This document shows positions 44,330 to 52,432 of a DNA stretch of 64,000 nt, one piece after another. The notes under the pieces are model-generated. The model made no database searches. It had not been told where the DNA came from and saw only the letters and a program-made list of their open reading frames with translations. Both the position numbers and the translations under genes were made by a program. How positions within the stretch are numbered: the stretch's first letter is position 1; the number at the start of each line of letters is the position of its first letter. The stretch is from Actinomadura sp. WMMA1423 (lineage in GTDB: Bacteria; Actinomycetota; Actinomycetes; Streptosporangiales; Streptosporangiaceae): the NCBI RefSeq assembly GCF_006547145.1, contig NZ_CP041244.1, positions 2,976,001 through 3,040,000 on the forward strand, in the 5' to 3' direction.

Positions 44330-44364
44330 GGGGCCCCGCGCGCTGATGAGGTGCGCGGGGCCCC
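44330..44364 (+). terminator. Terminator hairpin after ABC1 kinase
   Basis: GGGGCCCCGCGC (44330-44341) and GCGCGGGGCCCC (44353-44364) form a perfect 12-bp stem with an 11-nt loop, 20 bp past the stop. There is no T-tract. Confidence 0.7.
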
Positions 44365-44583
44365 GCTGTTCGCGCGCCCGGTGAGTGGGCCACCGGACGC
44401 GCTCCACGCGCCCGCCGGGAGGCGTGCCGTCCGCCAAACCATCCAAGAAAGAACGGACGGCGGCCTGCCACCGGCGAGCCCTTCGTCCCACGGCCGTGAC
44501 CTCCCTCGGTCGCGGCCCCCTTCGATCGCGACCGCCGTCGGTCACGGCCTTCTCCGATCGCGCCCGTCGGGGTGCGTCGGTCG

Positions 44584-44796
44584 TCAGTGCCGCGGCTGGG
44601 GCGGGTGGGCGTACGTCTCGCCCGTCCCGGTGGGTGCGAGCAGGACGCGGCGCACCCGCGACGCCCTGGTCCGCGCCTCGCGGCGGGCGCGCCGGAGCGC
44701 GAGCACGCGGGCGGCCAGCTCGTCGGGGACGGTCGCGGGTATTCGCTCCCTCGACAGGTCCTGGCTGAGCAACGTCATCTCGCTGAGCGGTGCCAT
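44584..44796 (-). CDS. Small hypothetical protein downstream of whiB7
   Basis: The 70-residue frame starts at ATG 44796 with GGGGAG 6 bp upstream. A helical, Arg/Ala-rich middle (ATVPDELAARVLALRRARREARTRASRVRRVL in part) suggests nucleic-acid or membrane-edge binding. It lies 96 bp downstream of whiB7 on the same strand and could be co-expressed. No family was recognised. Confidence 0.55.
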   Translation of the reverse strand: MAPLSEMTLLSQDLSRERIPATVPDELAARVLALRRARREARTRASRVRRVLLAPTGTGETYAHPPQPRH

Positions 44797-44892
44797 CTCG
44801 TTCTCCCCGGTCGCCCGGAGGCGCGGTCCCCTCGCGGGGGCCGCGCCTCCGGGGTGGATTCGGCCGATCACCGGTGTGGTGGGCATCGGCCC

Positions 44893-45180
44893 TCACACCG
44901 CCACTTCGTCGGGCCGCGGGTGCTTGCGCGGGCGGCCGCGGGGCCGCTTGCGCGGAACGATCACACCGCGGACGAACAGTTCGCCGCCCCAGACGCCCCA
45001 GGGCTCCTTGCGCTCCAGCGCCCCGGCGAGGCACTCCTTGCGGAGCGGGCACTCAAGGCACAGGGCCTTGGCGAGCTCGACGTCGGCGGGAGCCTCGGCG
45101 AAGAACAGCTCCGGGTCGGTCCGGCACGGAAGCGTGAGGTCCTCCTCGCTTACTGCGAGAGCCCCCTGCATCACAGTCAC
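44893..45180 (-). CDS. whiB7: WhiB7/WblC antibiotic-resistance regulator
   Basis: The 95-residue WhiB protein has four iron-sulfur Cys (C19, C41, C44, C50), the beta-turn GVWGG (62-66), and a C-terminal AT-hook RGRP (81-84), which distinguishes WhiB7 from other WhiB proteins. WhiB7 binds the sigma-A region and activates resistance genes in response to ribosome-targeting antibiotics. The gene sits next to uvrD2 and an ABC1 kinase as in mycobacteria. The start is GTG 45180 with AGGAACAAGG upstream. An attenuator leader of about 560 nt precedes it. Confidence 0.93.
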   Translation of the reverse strand: MTVMQGALAVSEEDLTLPCRTDPELFFAEAPADVELAKALCLECPLRKECLAGALERKEPWGVWGGELFVRGVIVPRKRPRGRPRKHPRPDEVAV

Positions 45181-45227
45181 CCTTGTTCCTCTCGTTGGAT
45201 CTCAACGGGCGTGTCGGTGGGTCTGGA

Positions 45228-45268
45228 CAAAGAAGAAGGCCGCGGATCCGGTTCTGGATCCGCGGCCT
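45228..45268 (-). terminator. whiB7 leader intrinsic terminator (attenuator)
   Basis: GGCCGCGGATCC and GGATCCGCGGCC (45238-45249, 45256-45267) pair perfectly with a 6-nt loop, extended by an A-T pair. In transcript direction they are followed by TTCTTCTTT, so this is a classic intrinsic terminator. It lies 48-57 nt before whiB7 and would block transcription unless prevented. Confidence 0.85.
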
Positions 45269-45277
45269 GGGGGCTTG

Positions 45278-45298
45278 CCGGTCTTCGTGCTAGACCGG
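45278..45298 (-). promoter_or_regulatory. Leader hairpin over the uORF stop codon
   Basis: CCGGTC and GACCGG form a 6-bp stem whose loop begins with the uORF stop codon TAG (45290-45292). A ribosome stalled here would disrupt this stem and could change the downstream terminator fold. The alternative structure was not computed. Confidence 0.55.
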
Positions 45299-45382
45299 TC
45301 GTCGCCTCCAGGGGTACGGACCCGACACGCCACCCGTGAAGGTGACGCCCACGTGGGCCGTGGCCGGAGCCGGAGCGCTCAT
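45290..45382 (-). CDS. whiB7 upstream ORF (leader peptide)
   Basis: This 30-codon frame starts at ATG 45382 with a GAGGAC site 1-6 nt upstream and begins MSAPAPATAHVG; it ends PYPWRRRPV-stop, with three consecutive Arg codons close to the stop. Such uORFs in mycobacterial and Streptomyces whiB7/wblC leaders sense slowed translation: ribosome stalling prevents terminator formation and lets whiB7 be made. A longer in-frame open frame extends upstream but crosses the promoter and lacks a ribosome site. Confidence 0.75.
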   Translation of the reverse strand: MSAPAPATAHVGVTFTGGVSGPYPWRRRPV

Positions 45383-45748
45383 GTCCTCGAGAAGGTGTTC
45401 GAAGACAATGCGCCCCTGGTCGTCCTGGATTCGCTGCTCGAAGCGCAGATCGCACAGATTCGTGCCGCGCAGCCAGCGCAGGTCGCGCCGCTGCATGCCG
45501 CGCTCACGCTGTCGCGTGGCCGACGCCTCGAAGACGGACGCCTCGGAATACGCGGCGGGCTCGCCGGGCTTGCGGAGGCGGGTCATCGGGGCGCGGGACA
45601 CGGAGGTGCCGGGGCAGGCCGCAGTCCAGGACGACGCGGATTTGATCAACGTGTTGCTCACCGGACTGCACACCACCTCTCTGGCTCCTCGGGCCGGGTC
45701 CGGCGGATCCAAGATCCACACCGGGCGGCCGGTTGTTTGCTCGCATCG
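45383..45748 (-). promoter_or_regulatory. whiB7 5' leader, upstream part
   Basis: About 360 nt of transcribed leader between the predicted start of transcription (about 45742) and the uORF. No convincing ribosome-site-supported gene was seen here. Long leaders are known for whiB7 in other actinobacteria. Confidence 0.55.
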
Positions 45749-45787
45749 AGCGTACGGGGATCGCGCCGAATCAAGCAAGATATTTTT
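45749..45787 (-). promoter_or_regulatory. whiB7 promoter with A/T-rich upstream element
   Basis: On the minus strand, TTGCTT (45773-45778) and TACGCT (45749-45754, a TANNNT -10 box) are 18 bp apart. AAAAATAT (45780-45787) lies directly upstream of the -35. An A/T-rich run next to the -35 is the recognition signature for WhiB7 with the AT-hook, so this is probably an autoregulated promoter. Confidence 0.72.
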
Positions 45788-45885
45788 GACCTGCGGTTTC
45801 GTGGGCGAATTCACCCGCGTCCCGCAGAACTCCGCGCGCCTCGCGAGCGTCGAAACTCCCGGGAGCCGCGTACGGAACGATCATC

Positions 45886-46776
45886 TCACGAGCGCTCGCC
45901 CGACCGCCCGCGTTCGGTGCCGGAGACGCGGATGAGCCCCTCCTGCATGACGGACACGACCAGCTCGCCCTCGCGGGTGAACACCTGGCCGCGGGCGAGC
46001 CCGCGGGCGCCGCCGGCGAACGGCGTGTCCTGGTAGTACAGCAGCCATTCGTCGGCGCGGAACGGCCGGTGGAACCACATCGCGTGGTCGAGGCTGGCGC
46101 CCATCGTGCGCTTGTCGCCCCAGGCCAGGCCGTGGTTGAGCAGGACGGTGTCGAGCAGCGTCATGTCCGAGGCGTAGGTCATGAGGCACACGTGGAGCAG
46201 GGGGTCGTGCGGCAGCTCGCCGTCCACCTTCAGCCACACCTTCGACTCGGGGGTGGCGAGGGAGGGGTCCTTGGCCGCCTCCCAGGACAGCGGGGTCGCG
46301 TGCCGGATGTCGAACGGGCGGCGGTCGACGAACTCGCGGGCGCCGACCTCGCCGAACAGCGGCGTGAGGCGGGTCAGGCCGTCCGGCAGCGACTCGGGGG
46401 CGGGGGCCTCGGGCATCGGGGCCTGGTGGGACGGGCCGTCCTCGACGATCTGGAACGACGCCGACAGCGTGAAGATCGCCTTGCCGTGCTGGACGGCGGT
46501 GACGCGGCGGGTGGTGAAGGACCGCCCGTCGCGGACCCGGTCGACGGTGTAGACGAGCGGGACGAGCGGATCACCGGGCCGGATGAAGTAGGCGTGCAGC
46601 GAGTGCACGGGCCGGTTCGCGGGGACGGTGCGCCCGGCGGCGACGAGCGCCTGCCCCGCCACCTGCCCCCCGAAGACGCGCTGCCGCCGCTCCTCGGGGC
46701 TGCGGCCGCGGAAGATGTCGTTCTCGATCTGCTCCAGGTCGAGCAGGTCCAGCAGTTCCTTCAGCGATTCCTTCAC
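45886..46776 (-). CDS. tesB: Acyl-CoA thioesterase II
   Basis: The 296-residue double-hotdog thioesterase hydrolyses medium/long-chain acyl-CoAs. It has FGGQVAGQALVAAGRTV with VHSLHAYFIRPGDP in the first hotdog and SLDHAMWFHRPFRADEWLLY in the second (the Asp of the catalytic triad in SLDHAMWFH). GTG 46776 starts the family N-terminus. Its 3' end lies about 100 bp upstream of the whiB7 promoter. Confidence 0.93.
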   Translation of the reverse strand: MKESLKELLDLLDLEQIENDIFRGRSPEERRQRVFGGQVAGQALVAAGRTVPANRPVHSLHAYFIRPGDPLVPLVYTVDRVRDGRSFTTRRVTAVQHGKAIFTLSASFQIVEDGPSHQAPMPEAPAPESLPDGLTRLTPLFGEVGAREFVDRRPFDIRHATPLSWEAAKDPSLATPESKVWLKVDGELPHDPLLHVCLMTYASDMTLLDTVLLNHGLAWGDKRTMGASLDHAMWFHRPFRADEWLLYYQDTPFAGGARGLARGQVFTREGELVVSVMQEGLIRVSGTERGRSGERS

Positions 46777-46889
46777 GGTGGCCAGTGTTCCCTATGGGGG
46801 CGAGTGAGCCGGCTCTCACCCTTCGCAGGCGGGCTCACCCACGCGGCCGTGGGCTCTCCCTGGCGACCGCGGCTCTCCCACCGGGCCCG

Positions 46890-48956
46890 TCAGTGTCGGC
46901 AGAGGCCGAGGACGGCGTCGCCGTACCGGTCGAGCTTCACCTTGCCGACGCCCGGGATGCGGGCCAGGTCCTCCATGGAGTCTGGGGCGTGCTCGGCGAT
47001 CGCCTGGAGCGTCGCGTCGGTGAACACCACGTAGGCGGGCACCTTCTGCTCGGCCGACACCTGGGCGCGCCACTCCTTGAGCGCGAGGAGGAGCTCCTCG
47101 TTCAGCTCTGAGGGGCAGTCTTCGCAGCGGCCGAGCTTGCGTTCGACGGCGGCGGTCAGGGGGCGCCCGCACACCCGGCACGGCTGCGGCCCCTTGGCGG
47201 GGCGCCGCTTCGACCGGTCGACGCGCGCGGGGGTGTGCGTGGTGGTCTTGCCGGTCAGGCCGTCCAGGAAGCGGGACGGGCGGCGCGCCTGCGTTCCGCC
47301 GGGCGACCGCGCCAGCGCCCATGACAGGTTCAGGTGGACGCGCGCCCGCGTCACGCCGACGTACAGGAGGCGGCGCTCCTCCTCGATCTGCTCGGGGGTC
47401 TTGGCGTAGACGATGGGCAGCGTGCCCTCGGCCAGCCCGACGAGGAAGACCGCGTCCCACTCCAGGCCCTTGGCGGCGTGCAGCGAGGCGAGCGTGACGC
47501 CCTCCAGCGGGGGCGCGTGCTGCGCGGCGGCGCGCTCCTCCAGTTCGGCGACGAAGTCGGGGAGCCCGGCCCTGGGGTTGTCGGCGGCCATGTCCTCGGC
47601 GAGCTGGGCCAGCGCGGCGAGGGACTCCCAGCGCGCGCGGGCCGCGCCCGCGCCCTCGGGGGGCCGGTCGGAGAACCCCGCCCCGCTCAGGACGTGCCGG
47701 ACGGTCTGGATCAGCCCCATCCCCTCGGTCTCGGCGTCGGCGCCCGCCCGCGCCGCGCCGCGCAGCCGGACCACGGCCTCGCGCACCTCGGGCCGCTCGA
47801 AGAAGCGCTCCGCGCCGCGCAGGACGTAGGGGACGCCCACGGCCGCGAGGGCCGACTCGTAGGTCTCGGACTGCGCGTTGATCCGGTACAGGATCGCGAT
47901 CTCCCGCGCGGGGACGCCCTCCTCGATGAGCTTGCGGGCGCGGCGCGCCGCGTCGTCGGCCTCGGCGACCTCGTCGTCGTACTCGTTGAACACGGGCTCG
48001 GGCCCGTTCTCGCGCTGCGCGACCAGCTCCAGCCTGTGCCGCGCGCCCCGCGCCTGCCCGATCACCCCGTTGGCCAGCCGGACGACCTGCGGCGTCGAGC
48101 GGTAGTCGCGCACGAGCCTGACGACCTTGGCGTCCGGGTGCTCGCGGGTGAAGTCGAGCAGGTGGGAGGGGGACGCGCCGGTGAAGGAGTAGATCGTCTG
48201 GTTGGGGTCGCCGACGACGCACAGGTCGTCGCGGTCGCCGACCCAGGCGTCGAGCAGCATCTTCTGCAGGGGGTTGACGTCCTGGAACTCGTCGACGACG
48301 AAGTACCGGTACTGCTCGCGGACCTGGTTGGCGACCTCGCGGTGCTCGGTGATGACGGCGGCGGTCAGCTCCAGCATGCCCTCGAAGTCGAGCAGGTTGC
48401 GCTCGCGCCTGAGCTGCTCGTACATCGCGTACACGCGGGCCACGTCGACGATCTCGGCGGGCGGCCGGCGGCCCGCCTTCACGACGGCGGCGGGGTAGTC
48501 CTCGGGGCGGTTCTGGGTGACCTTCGCCCATTCGATCTCGCTCGCGACGTCGCGCAGCTCCGTGCGGCCGAGGGACAGCCGGCACGCCCGCGCCGCGTCG
48601 GCGACCAGCCCGATCTTCGAGTCGACGATCTTGGGCGCCTCGCCGCCGACGACGCGCGGCCAGAAGTAGCCGAGCTGCCGCAGCGCCGCCGCGTGGAAGG
48701 TGCGGGCCTGCACGCCGGGCGCGCCGAGCTGGCGCAGCCGGCTGCGCAGCTCCCCCGCCGCGCGTGTGGTGAACGTCACGGCGAGGACCCGCTGCGGCGT
48801 CACGACGCCGGTGAGGGTGGCGTAGGCGATCCGGTGGGTGATGGCCCTGGTCTTGCCCGTCCCGGCGCCCGCGAGCACGCACACCGGGCCTTTCACCGCC
48901 TCGGCGACCGCCCGCTGCTCGGGGTCGAGCCCCTCCAGCACCGACTCAGCTGACAT
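46890..48956 (-). CDS. uvrD2: ATP-dependent DNA helicase UvrD2
   Basis: The 688-residue SF1A helicase has the Walker A motif GAGTGKT, DEFQD, GDPNQTIYSF, and LASLHAAKGLEWD / LLYVGVTRAR. A C-terminal zinc-binding tetra-Cys segment (CRVCG...CEDC) and an HRDC domain (last about 75 residues, LKEWRAQVSAEQKVPAY) identify UvrD2, which in mycobacteria is essential and acts in DNA repair. ATG 48956 is the start. It is divergent from the mycoredoxin gene. Confidence 0.94.
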   Translation of the reverse strand: MSAESVLEGLDPEQRAVAEAVKGPVCVLAGAGTGKTRAITHRIAYATLTGVVTPQRVLAVTFTTRAAGELRSRLRQLGAPGVQARTFHAAALRQLGYFWPRVVGGEAPKIVDSKIGLVADAARACRLSLGRTELRDVASEIEWAKVTQNRPEDYPAAVVKAGRRPPAEIVDVARVYAMYEQLRRERNLLDFEGMLELTAAVITEHREVANQVREQYRYFVVDEFQDVNPLQKMLLDAWVGDRDDLCVVGDPNQTIYSFTGASPSHLLDFTREHPDAKVVRLVRDYRSTPQVVRLANGVIGQARGARHRLELVAQRENGPEPVFNEYDDEVAEADDAARRARKLIEEGVPAREIAILYRINAQSETYESALAAVGVPYVLRGAERFFERPEVREAVVRLRGAARAGADAETEGMGLIQTVRHVLSGAGFSDRPPEGAGAARARWESLAALAQLAEDMAADNPRAGLPDFVAELEERAAAQHAPPLEGVTLASLHAAKGLEWDAVFLVGLAEGTLPIVYAKTPEQIEEERRLLYVGVTRARVHLNLSWALARSPGGTQARRPSRFLDGLTGKTTTHTPARVDRSKRRPAKGPQPCRVCGRPLTAAVERKLGRCEDCPSELNEELLLALKEWRAQVSAEQKVPAYVVFTDATLQAIAEHAPDSMEDLARIPGVGKVKLDRYGDAVLGLCRH

Positions 48957-49017
48957 CCCCCCATACTCGCAGCCCGCCCCACCTGTATCAGCCGTCCCCG
49001 CCGCCTGTGGACAAAGC

Positions 49018-49043
49018 GGAATGAGATCGCGCCGCCGAATGTT
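49018..49043 (+). promoter_or_regulatory. SigR/SigH-type promoter for mycoredoxin gene
   Basis: GGAAT (49018-49022) and GTT (49041-49043) are separated by exactly 18 bp, the consensus for the thiol-oxidative-stress sigma factors SigR of Streptomyces and SigH of mycobacteria. It lies 42 bp upstream of the mycoredoxin ATG. Mycoredoxin genes belong to this regulon in other actinobacteria. Confidence 0.75.
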
Positions 49044-49085
49044 CTTGCGGGGACAAACCCCCGAGCGCGAGGAGACGCGGAACCG

Positions 49086-49376
49086 ATGGCGACGCCGACG
49101 ACCGACCGGACCAAGGGCACGGCCGGCCAGCTCACCATGTACACGACGTCCTGGTGCGGGTTCTGCCGGCGGCTGAAGAGCCAGCTGGCCCGCGACGGCA
49201 TCCACATGGTGGAGGTCGACATCGAGCGCGACCCCGAGGCCGCCGAGTTCGTGATGAGCGTCAACGGAGGCAACCAGACGGTGCCGACGCTGGTGTTCCC
49301 CGACGGCACCGCCGCCACCAACCCCAGCGCCAAAGAAGTAAAGCGCCGCCTAGCGGAAATCGCAGATGCCCCCTAG
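49086..49376 (+). CDS. mrx1: Mycoredoxin (glutaredoxin-like)
   Basis: The 96-residue protein has the redox-active CGFC (C24, C27), the TVPTLVFPDG region with cis-Pro, and an overall thioredoxin fold. Mycoredoxins reduce mycothiol-mixed disulfides using mycothiol. ATG 49086 was chosen; the N-terminal TTDRTKG extends the family length slightly. It sits between uvrD2 and nudC as in mycobacteria. Confidence 0.9.
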   Translation: MATPTTDRTKGTAGQLTMYTTSWCGFCRRLKSQLARDGIHMVEVDIERDPEAAEFVMSVNGGNQTVPTLVFPDGTAATNPSAKEVKRRLAEIADAP

Positions 49377-49642
49377 CGCTTCCCTCCCCCTCCGGGCCTG
49401 AAGGCCGCCCCCCCCAGCCCGCACCGCAACCACGCGACGACCCCAACGGTTGCGATCGCGTCCGAAGGCAGATTCGAGCGAAGTAAGAATCTGATCGCGC
49501 AGCGAGCCGTCAAGGCGAGACGGAGCGATGCCAGCGATCGCCCGCAGTGCCCGACGATGGAGGGCCGCCAAGGCCCGAAGGAGGAGAGCACTGCCATAGG
49601 CACAGCAGGGCCGCCAGGCCCGAAGGAGGAGGGCACTGCAGG
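49377..49642. repeat. Intergenic region with two direct repeats
   Basis: Two near-identical 33-34 bp units (AGGGCCGCCAAGGCCCGAAG... at 49561-49594 and 49607-49639) follow each other 46 bp apart, differing by one deleted A and one A/G change. A loosely related stretch precedes them (49495-49560). No gene was seen. The units hold a short palindrome (GGGCC...GGCCC) and may be remnants of a repeat family. Confidence 0.5.
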
Positions 49643-50596
49643 CTAGAACGACGGCATCTTGGGGAGTTCGGCGCCGTACCAGCGCATGATGAGCTGGGCG
49701 GCTATCGACAGCGGGCCCGGGGCGACGATCTCGCCCGCGTCGATGGCGGCGCGCAGCTCGGCGCGGGTGTACCAGGCGGCGTCCAGGATCTCCTCCGGGT
49801 CGGGGCGCAGCGGCAGGCCGCCGTCCGCCCGCGCGGTGAACCCCAGCATGAGGCTCTGCGGGAGCGGCCACGGCTGGCTGCCGAGGTAGCGCACGTCCCG
49901 GACGGGCAGCCCGACCTCCTCCTCCACCTCGCGCGCGACGGCCTGCTCCAGGGACTCGCCCGGCTCGACGAACCCGGCGAGGATCGAGCGGCGGTCGGCG
50001 GGCCACTGCGGGCCGCGGGCCAGCAGGACGCGGTCGGCCTCGTCGGTCACCAGCATGATCACGGCGGGGTCGACGCGCGGGAAGTGCTGCGAGCCGTCCT
50101 CGGGGCAGACGCGCACGTGCCCGGCGGAGGCCACGCGCGTCTCGGCGCCGCAGCGCGGGCAGTGCCGGTGGGTGGCGTGCCAGTGCTCCAGGGCGACCGC
50201 GTGGGTGAGGAGCCCGGAGTCGCGGTCGCCGAGGAGCGCGCCGACGCGGCGGAGCCCGGCCTGCTCCGCGCCCTCGACGGCGGGAAGCGGGCCGGACACC
50301 CCGAAGTAGGCGGCGCCGTCGCCGTCGACGCCGAGGAGCCACCGGTCGCCCTCCGGAGCCCGGCCCGGCGGGACGAGGACGAGCGCGGGAACGGGCTCGT
50401 AGGTCACGAGCGACCGCCCCTCCTGGACGACCAGGACGCGCGTCCTCGGGTCCGCCCAGGCGGCGTCGAGCCAGGCGTCGTCGCGGCGGTTCAGCGCGAC
50501 GCGGTCGAGCGTGCCGCGCGCGAGCGCGAGCCACTCCAGCGGGGCGTGCGCCGCCTCGGGCGCGGCCCGCGGCGTCTCCAGGGGGGCGTCGGTCAT
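49643..50596 (-). CDS. nudC: NADH pyrophosphatase NudC
   Basis: The 317-residue Nudix enzyme cleaves NAD(H) and NAD-capped RNA. It shows the canonical Nudix box GFVEPGESLEQAVAREVEEEVG and the family-specific SQPWPLPQS. The zinc ribbon has CPRC and a third Cys (CPEDG), but the fourth Cys is replaced by Asp, as in some actinobacterial NudC. ATG 50596 has GGAGAGGAG upstream. It lies 20 bp after the dipeptidase on the same strand. Confidence 0.92.
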   Translation of the reverse strand: MTDAPLETPRAAPEAAHAPLEWLALARGTLDRVALNRRDDAWLDAAWADPRTRVLVVQEGRSLVTYEPVPALVLVPPGRAPEGDRWLLGVDGDGAAYFGVSGPLPAVEGAEQAGLRRVGALLGDRDSGLLTHAVALEHWHATHRHCPRCGAETRVASAGHVRVCPEDGSQHFPRVDPAVIMLVTDEADRVLLARGPQWPADRRSILAGFVEPGESLEQAVAREVEEEVGLPVRDVRYLGSQPWPLPQSLMLGFTARADGGLPLRPDPEEILDAAWYTRAELRAAIDAGEIVAPGPLSIAAQLIMRWYGAELPKMPSF

Positions 50597-50616
50597 CGTG
50601 CTCCTCTCCGGCGTGT

Positions 50617-52008
50617 TCAGCGCAGCGCGGTGGCGAGTTCTTCCCACAGGTACGCGGCGGCCTCGGCGCCCTTGAGCAGCAGTGGGATCTCGACCTTCTC
50701 GTTGGGGGCGTGGATGCGGTCGCCGTCCAGGCCGACCGCGACGAAGACCAGCGGCGCGTCGAGGATGTCGGCGAGGTCGGCCTCGGGGCCGCTGCCGCCC
50801 TCGCGGGTGAACAGGACGTCGCCGCCGAAGGCCCGCTCCATGGCGCGCCGCGCGGCCTTGACGCCCGGCGAGTCGATCGGCGAGAAGCAGGGCCGGACGC
50901 CGCCGCCCGGGACGCGGACCTCGGCCTCGACGCCGGCCGGCGCCTGCTCGGCGACCCACGCCCTGAACTGCTCCTGGACCTTGCGGGGGTCCTGGCCGGC
51001 GGCGAGCCTGAACGAGATCTTGGCGTGCGCCTCGCGGGGCACGATCGTCTTGCCGCCCGGCCCGGTGTGCCCGCCCCACATGCCGTTGATCTCGGCGGTC
51101 GGCCGGGCCCAGACGCGCTCGAGGGTCGTGTAGCCCTTCTCGCCGTGGGCGGCGCGGCTGTTCCCGGCGGTCCGCAGCCACTCGCCCTCGTCGAAGGGCA
51201 GCCGGGCGAACAGCTCCCGCTCCTCGTCGGTCAGCGGGACGACGTCGTCGTAGAAGCCGGGGACGGCGACGCGGCCGTCCTCGTCGTGCAGGGCGGCGAG
51301 CAGCGAGGCCATCGCGTGGAGCGGGTTGGGGACGGCGCCGCCGAACGAGCCGGAGTGCAGGTCGCCGTCCGGGCCGCGCAGCGTGACCTCCGCCTCGGCG
51401 AGGCCGCGCATGCCGGTGCACATGGACGGCACGTCCGCCGACCACATCGTGGTGTCGCTGATGACGACGGCGTCGCAGGCGAGCCGGTCGCGGTGGGTGC
51501 GGAGCAGGTCGGCGAAGTGCACCGAGCCGGACTCCTCCTCGCCCTCGACCAGCAGCTTGATCGTGACGGGCGGGGCCTGCCGCCCGGAGGCGGCGAGCGC
51601 CGCGCGGATCCCGAGGGTGTGGAAGAAGACCTGGCCCTTGTCGTCGGACGCGCCGCGCCCGATGAGCCGGTCGCCCTTCTCGACGGGCTTGAACGGGTCG
51701 GTCTCCCACTCCTCCAGCGGCTCGACCGGCTGGACGTCGTGGTGGCCGTAGACGACGACGGAGGGGGCGTCCGGGTCCTCGGCGGGCCATTCGGCGAACA
51801 CCGCCGGCAGGCCGGGGGTGTCCCAGACCTCGACGGTCGGGAAGCCCTGCCCGCGCAGGTACTCGGCGAGCCATCCGGCGGAGGTGCGCACATCCTCGGC
51901 GTGGGCCGGGTCCCCGGAGATGGACGGGATCGCCAGCCACTCCTTGAGGTCGGCGACGAACCGGTCGCGGTCCGCCTGGATGTAGGCGACTACGTCGTTC
52001 ACCTGCAT
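50617..52008 (-). CDS. M20-family metal-dependent dipeptidase
   Basis: The 463-residue peptidase has the zinc ligands in YGHHDVQP, GASDDKG and EGEEESGS, then the dimerisation-domain motif HSGSFGG. It matches the M20 dipeptidase (PepV/CNDP-like) subgroup. ATG 52008 has GAAGGGGC upstream, a better site than the ATG at 52020. It probably recycles di- and tripeptides. It precedes nudC on the same strand. Confidence 0.9.
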   Translation of the reverse strand: MQVNDVVAYIQADRDRFVADLKEWLAIPSISGDPAHAEDVRTSAGWLAEYLRGQGFPTVEVWDTPGLPAVFAEWPAEDPDAPSVVVYGHHDVQPVEPLEEWETDPFKPVEKGDRLIGRGASDDKGQVFFHTLGIRAALAASGRQAPPVTIKLLVEGEEESGSVHFADLLRTHRDRLACDAVVISDTTMWSADVPSMCTGMRGLAEAEVTLRGPDGDLHSGSFGGAVPNPLHAMASLLAALHDEDGRVAVPGFYDDVVPLTDEERELFARLPFDEGEWLRTAGNSRAAHGEKGYTTLERVWARPTAEINGMWGGHTGPGGKTIVPREAHAKISFRLAAGQDPRKVQEQFRAWVAEQAPAGVEAEVRVPGGGVRPCFSPIDSPGVKAARRAMERAFGGDVLFTREGGSGPEADLADILDAPLVFVAVGLDGDRIHAPNEKVEIPLLLKGAEAAAYLWEELATALR

Positions 52009-52132
52009 GCCCCTTCGCATGTCGTAGTGTCGGGCCGAGTGTCCTGTGGTCCGGGGTCTCCGGACGTCCGGTCCCCTCGGCTTCCGAGACGGGAGACTCA
52101 CAGTAAGGGATCCCCTTGCCTCGATCGCGGGA

Positions 52133-52414
52133 GTGGCCTTGATCCTCATCGACCCGCCGCTGTGGCCCGCGCGGGGCCGCGTGTGGTCGCACATGGTCAG
52201 TGACGTGTCGTACGACGAGCTGCACGCGTTCGCCGCCGAGCTCGGGATGCCGCCGCGGGCGTTCGAGCGCGACCACTACGACGTCCCGTCCGAGCTGTAC
52301 GAGGCGGCGCTGCTGCACGGCGCCGAGGCGGTGGGCTGCCAGGAGCTGCTCCTGCGGCTCACCAGGGCGGGGCTGCGCCGGCGCAAGGAGTACCAGCCCC
52401 GCACGGTCGGGTGA
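52133..52414 (+). CDS. DUF4031 protein
   Basis: The 93-residue protein matches DUF4031: ILIDPPLWPARGRVWSHMVSD, SYDELHAFAAELGMPPRAF and DHYDVP. GTG 52133 begins the conserved part; the longer frame upstream is not supported. The function is unknown. It lies opposite the HD-domain gene, 18 bp apart at their 3' ends. Confidence 0.82.
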   Translation: MALILIDPPLWPARGRVWSHMVSDVSYDELHAFAAELGMPPRAFERDHYDVPSELYEAALLHGAEAVGCQELLLRLTRAGLRRRKEYQPRTVG

Positions 52415-52432
52415 CCGGGGGCTCACGTCCGG

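Noticed and set aside
45290..45814. 174-codon minus-strand frame upstream of whiB7
   Set aside because: It crosses the predicted whiB7 promoter and has no ribosome site at its start; only the last 30 codons look translated, as the uORF.
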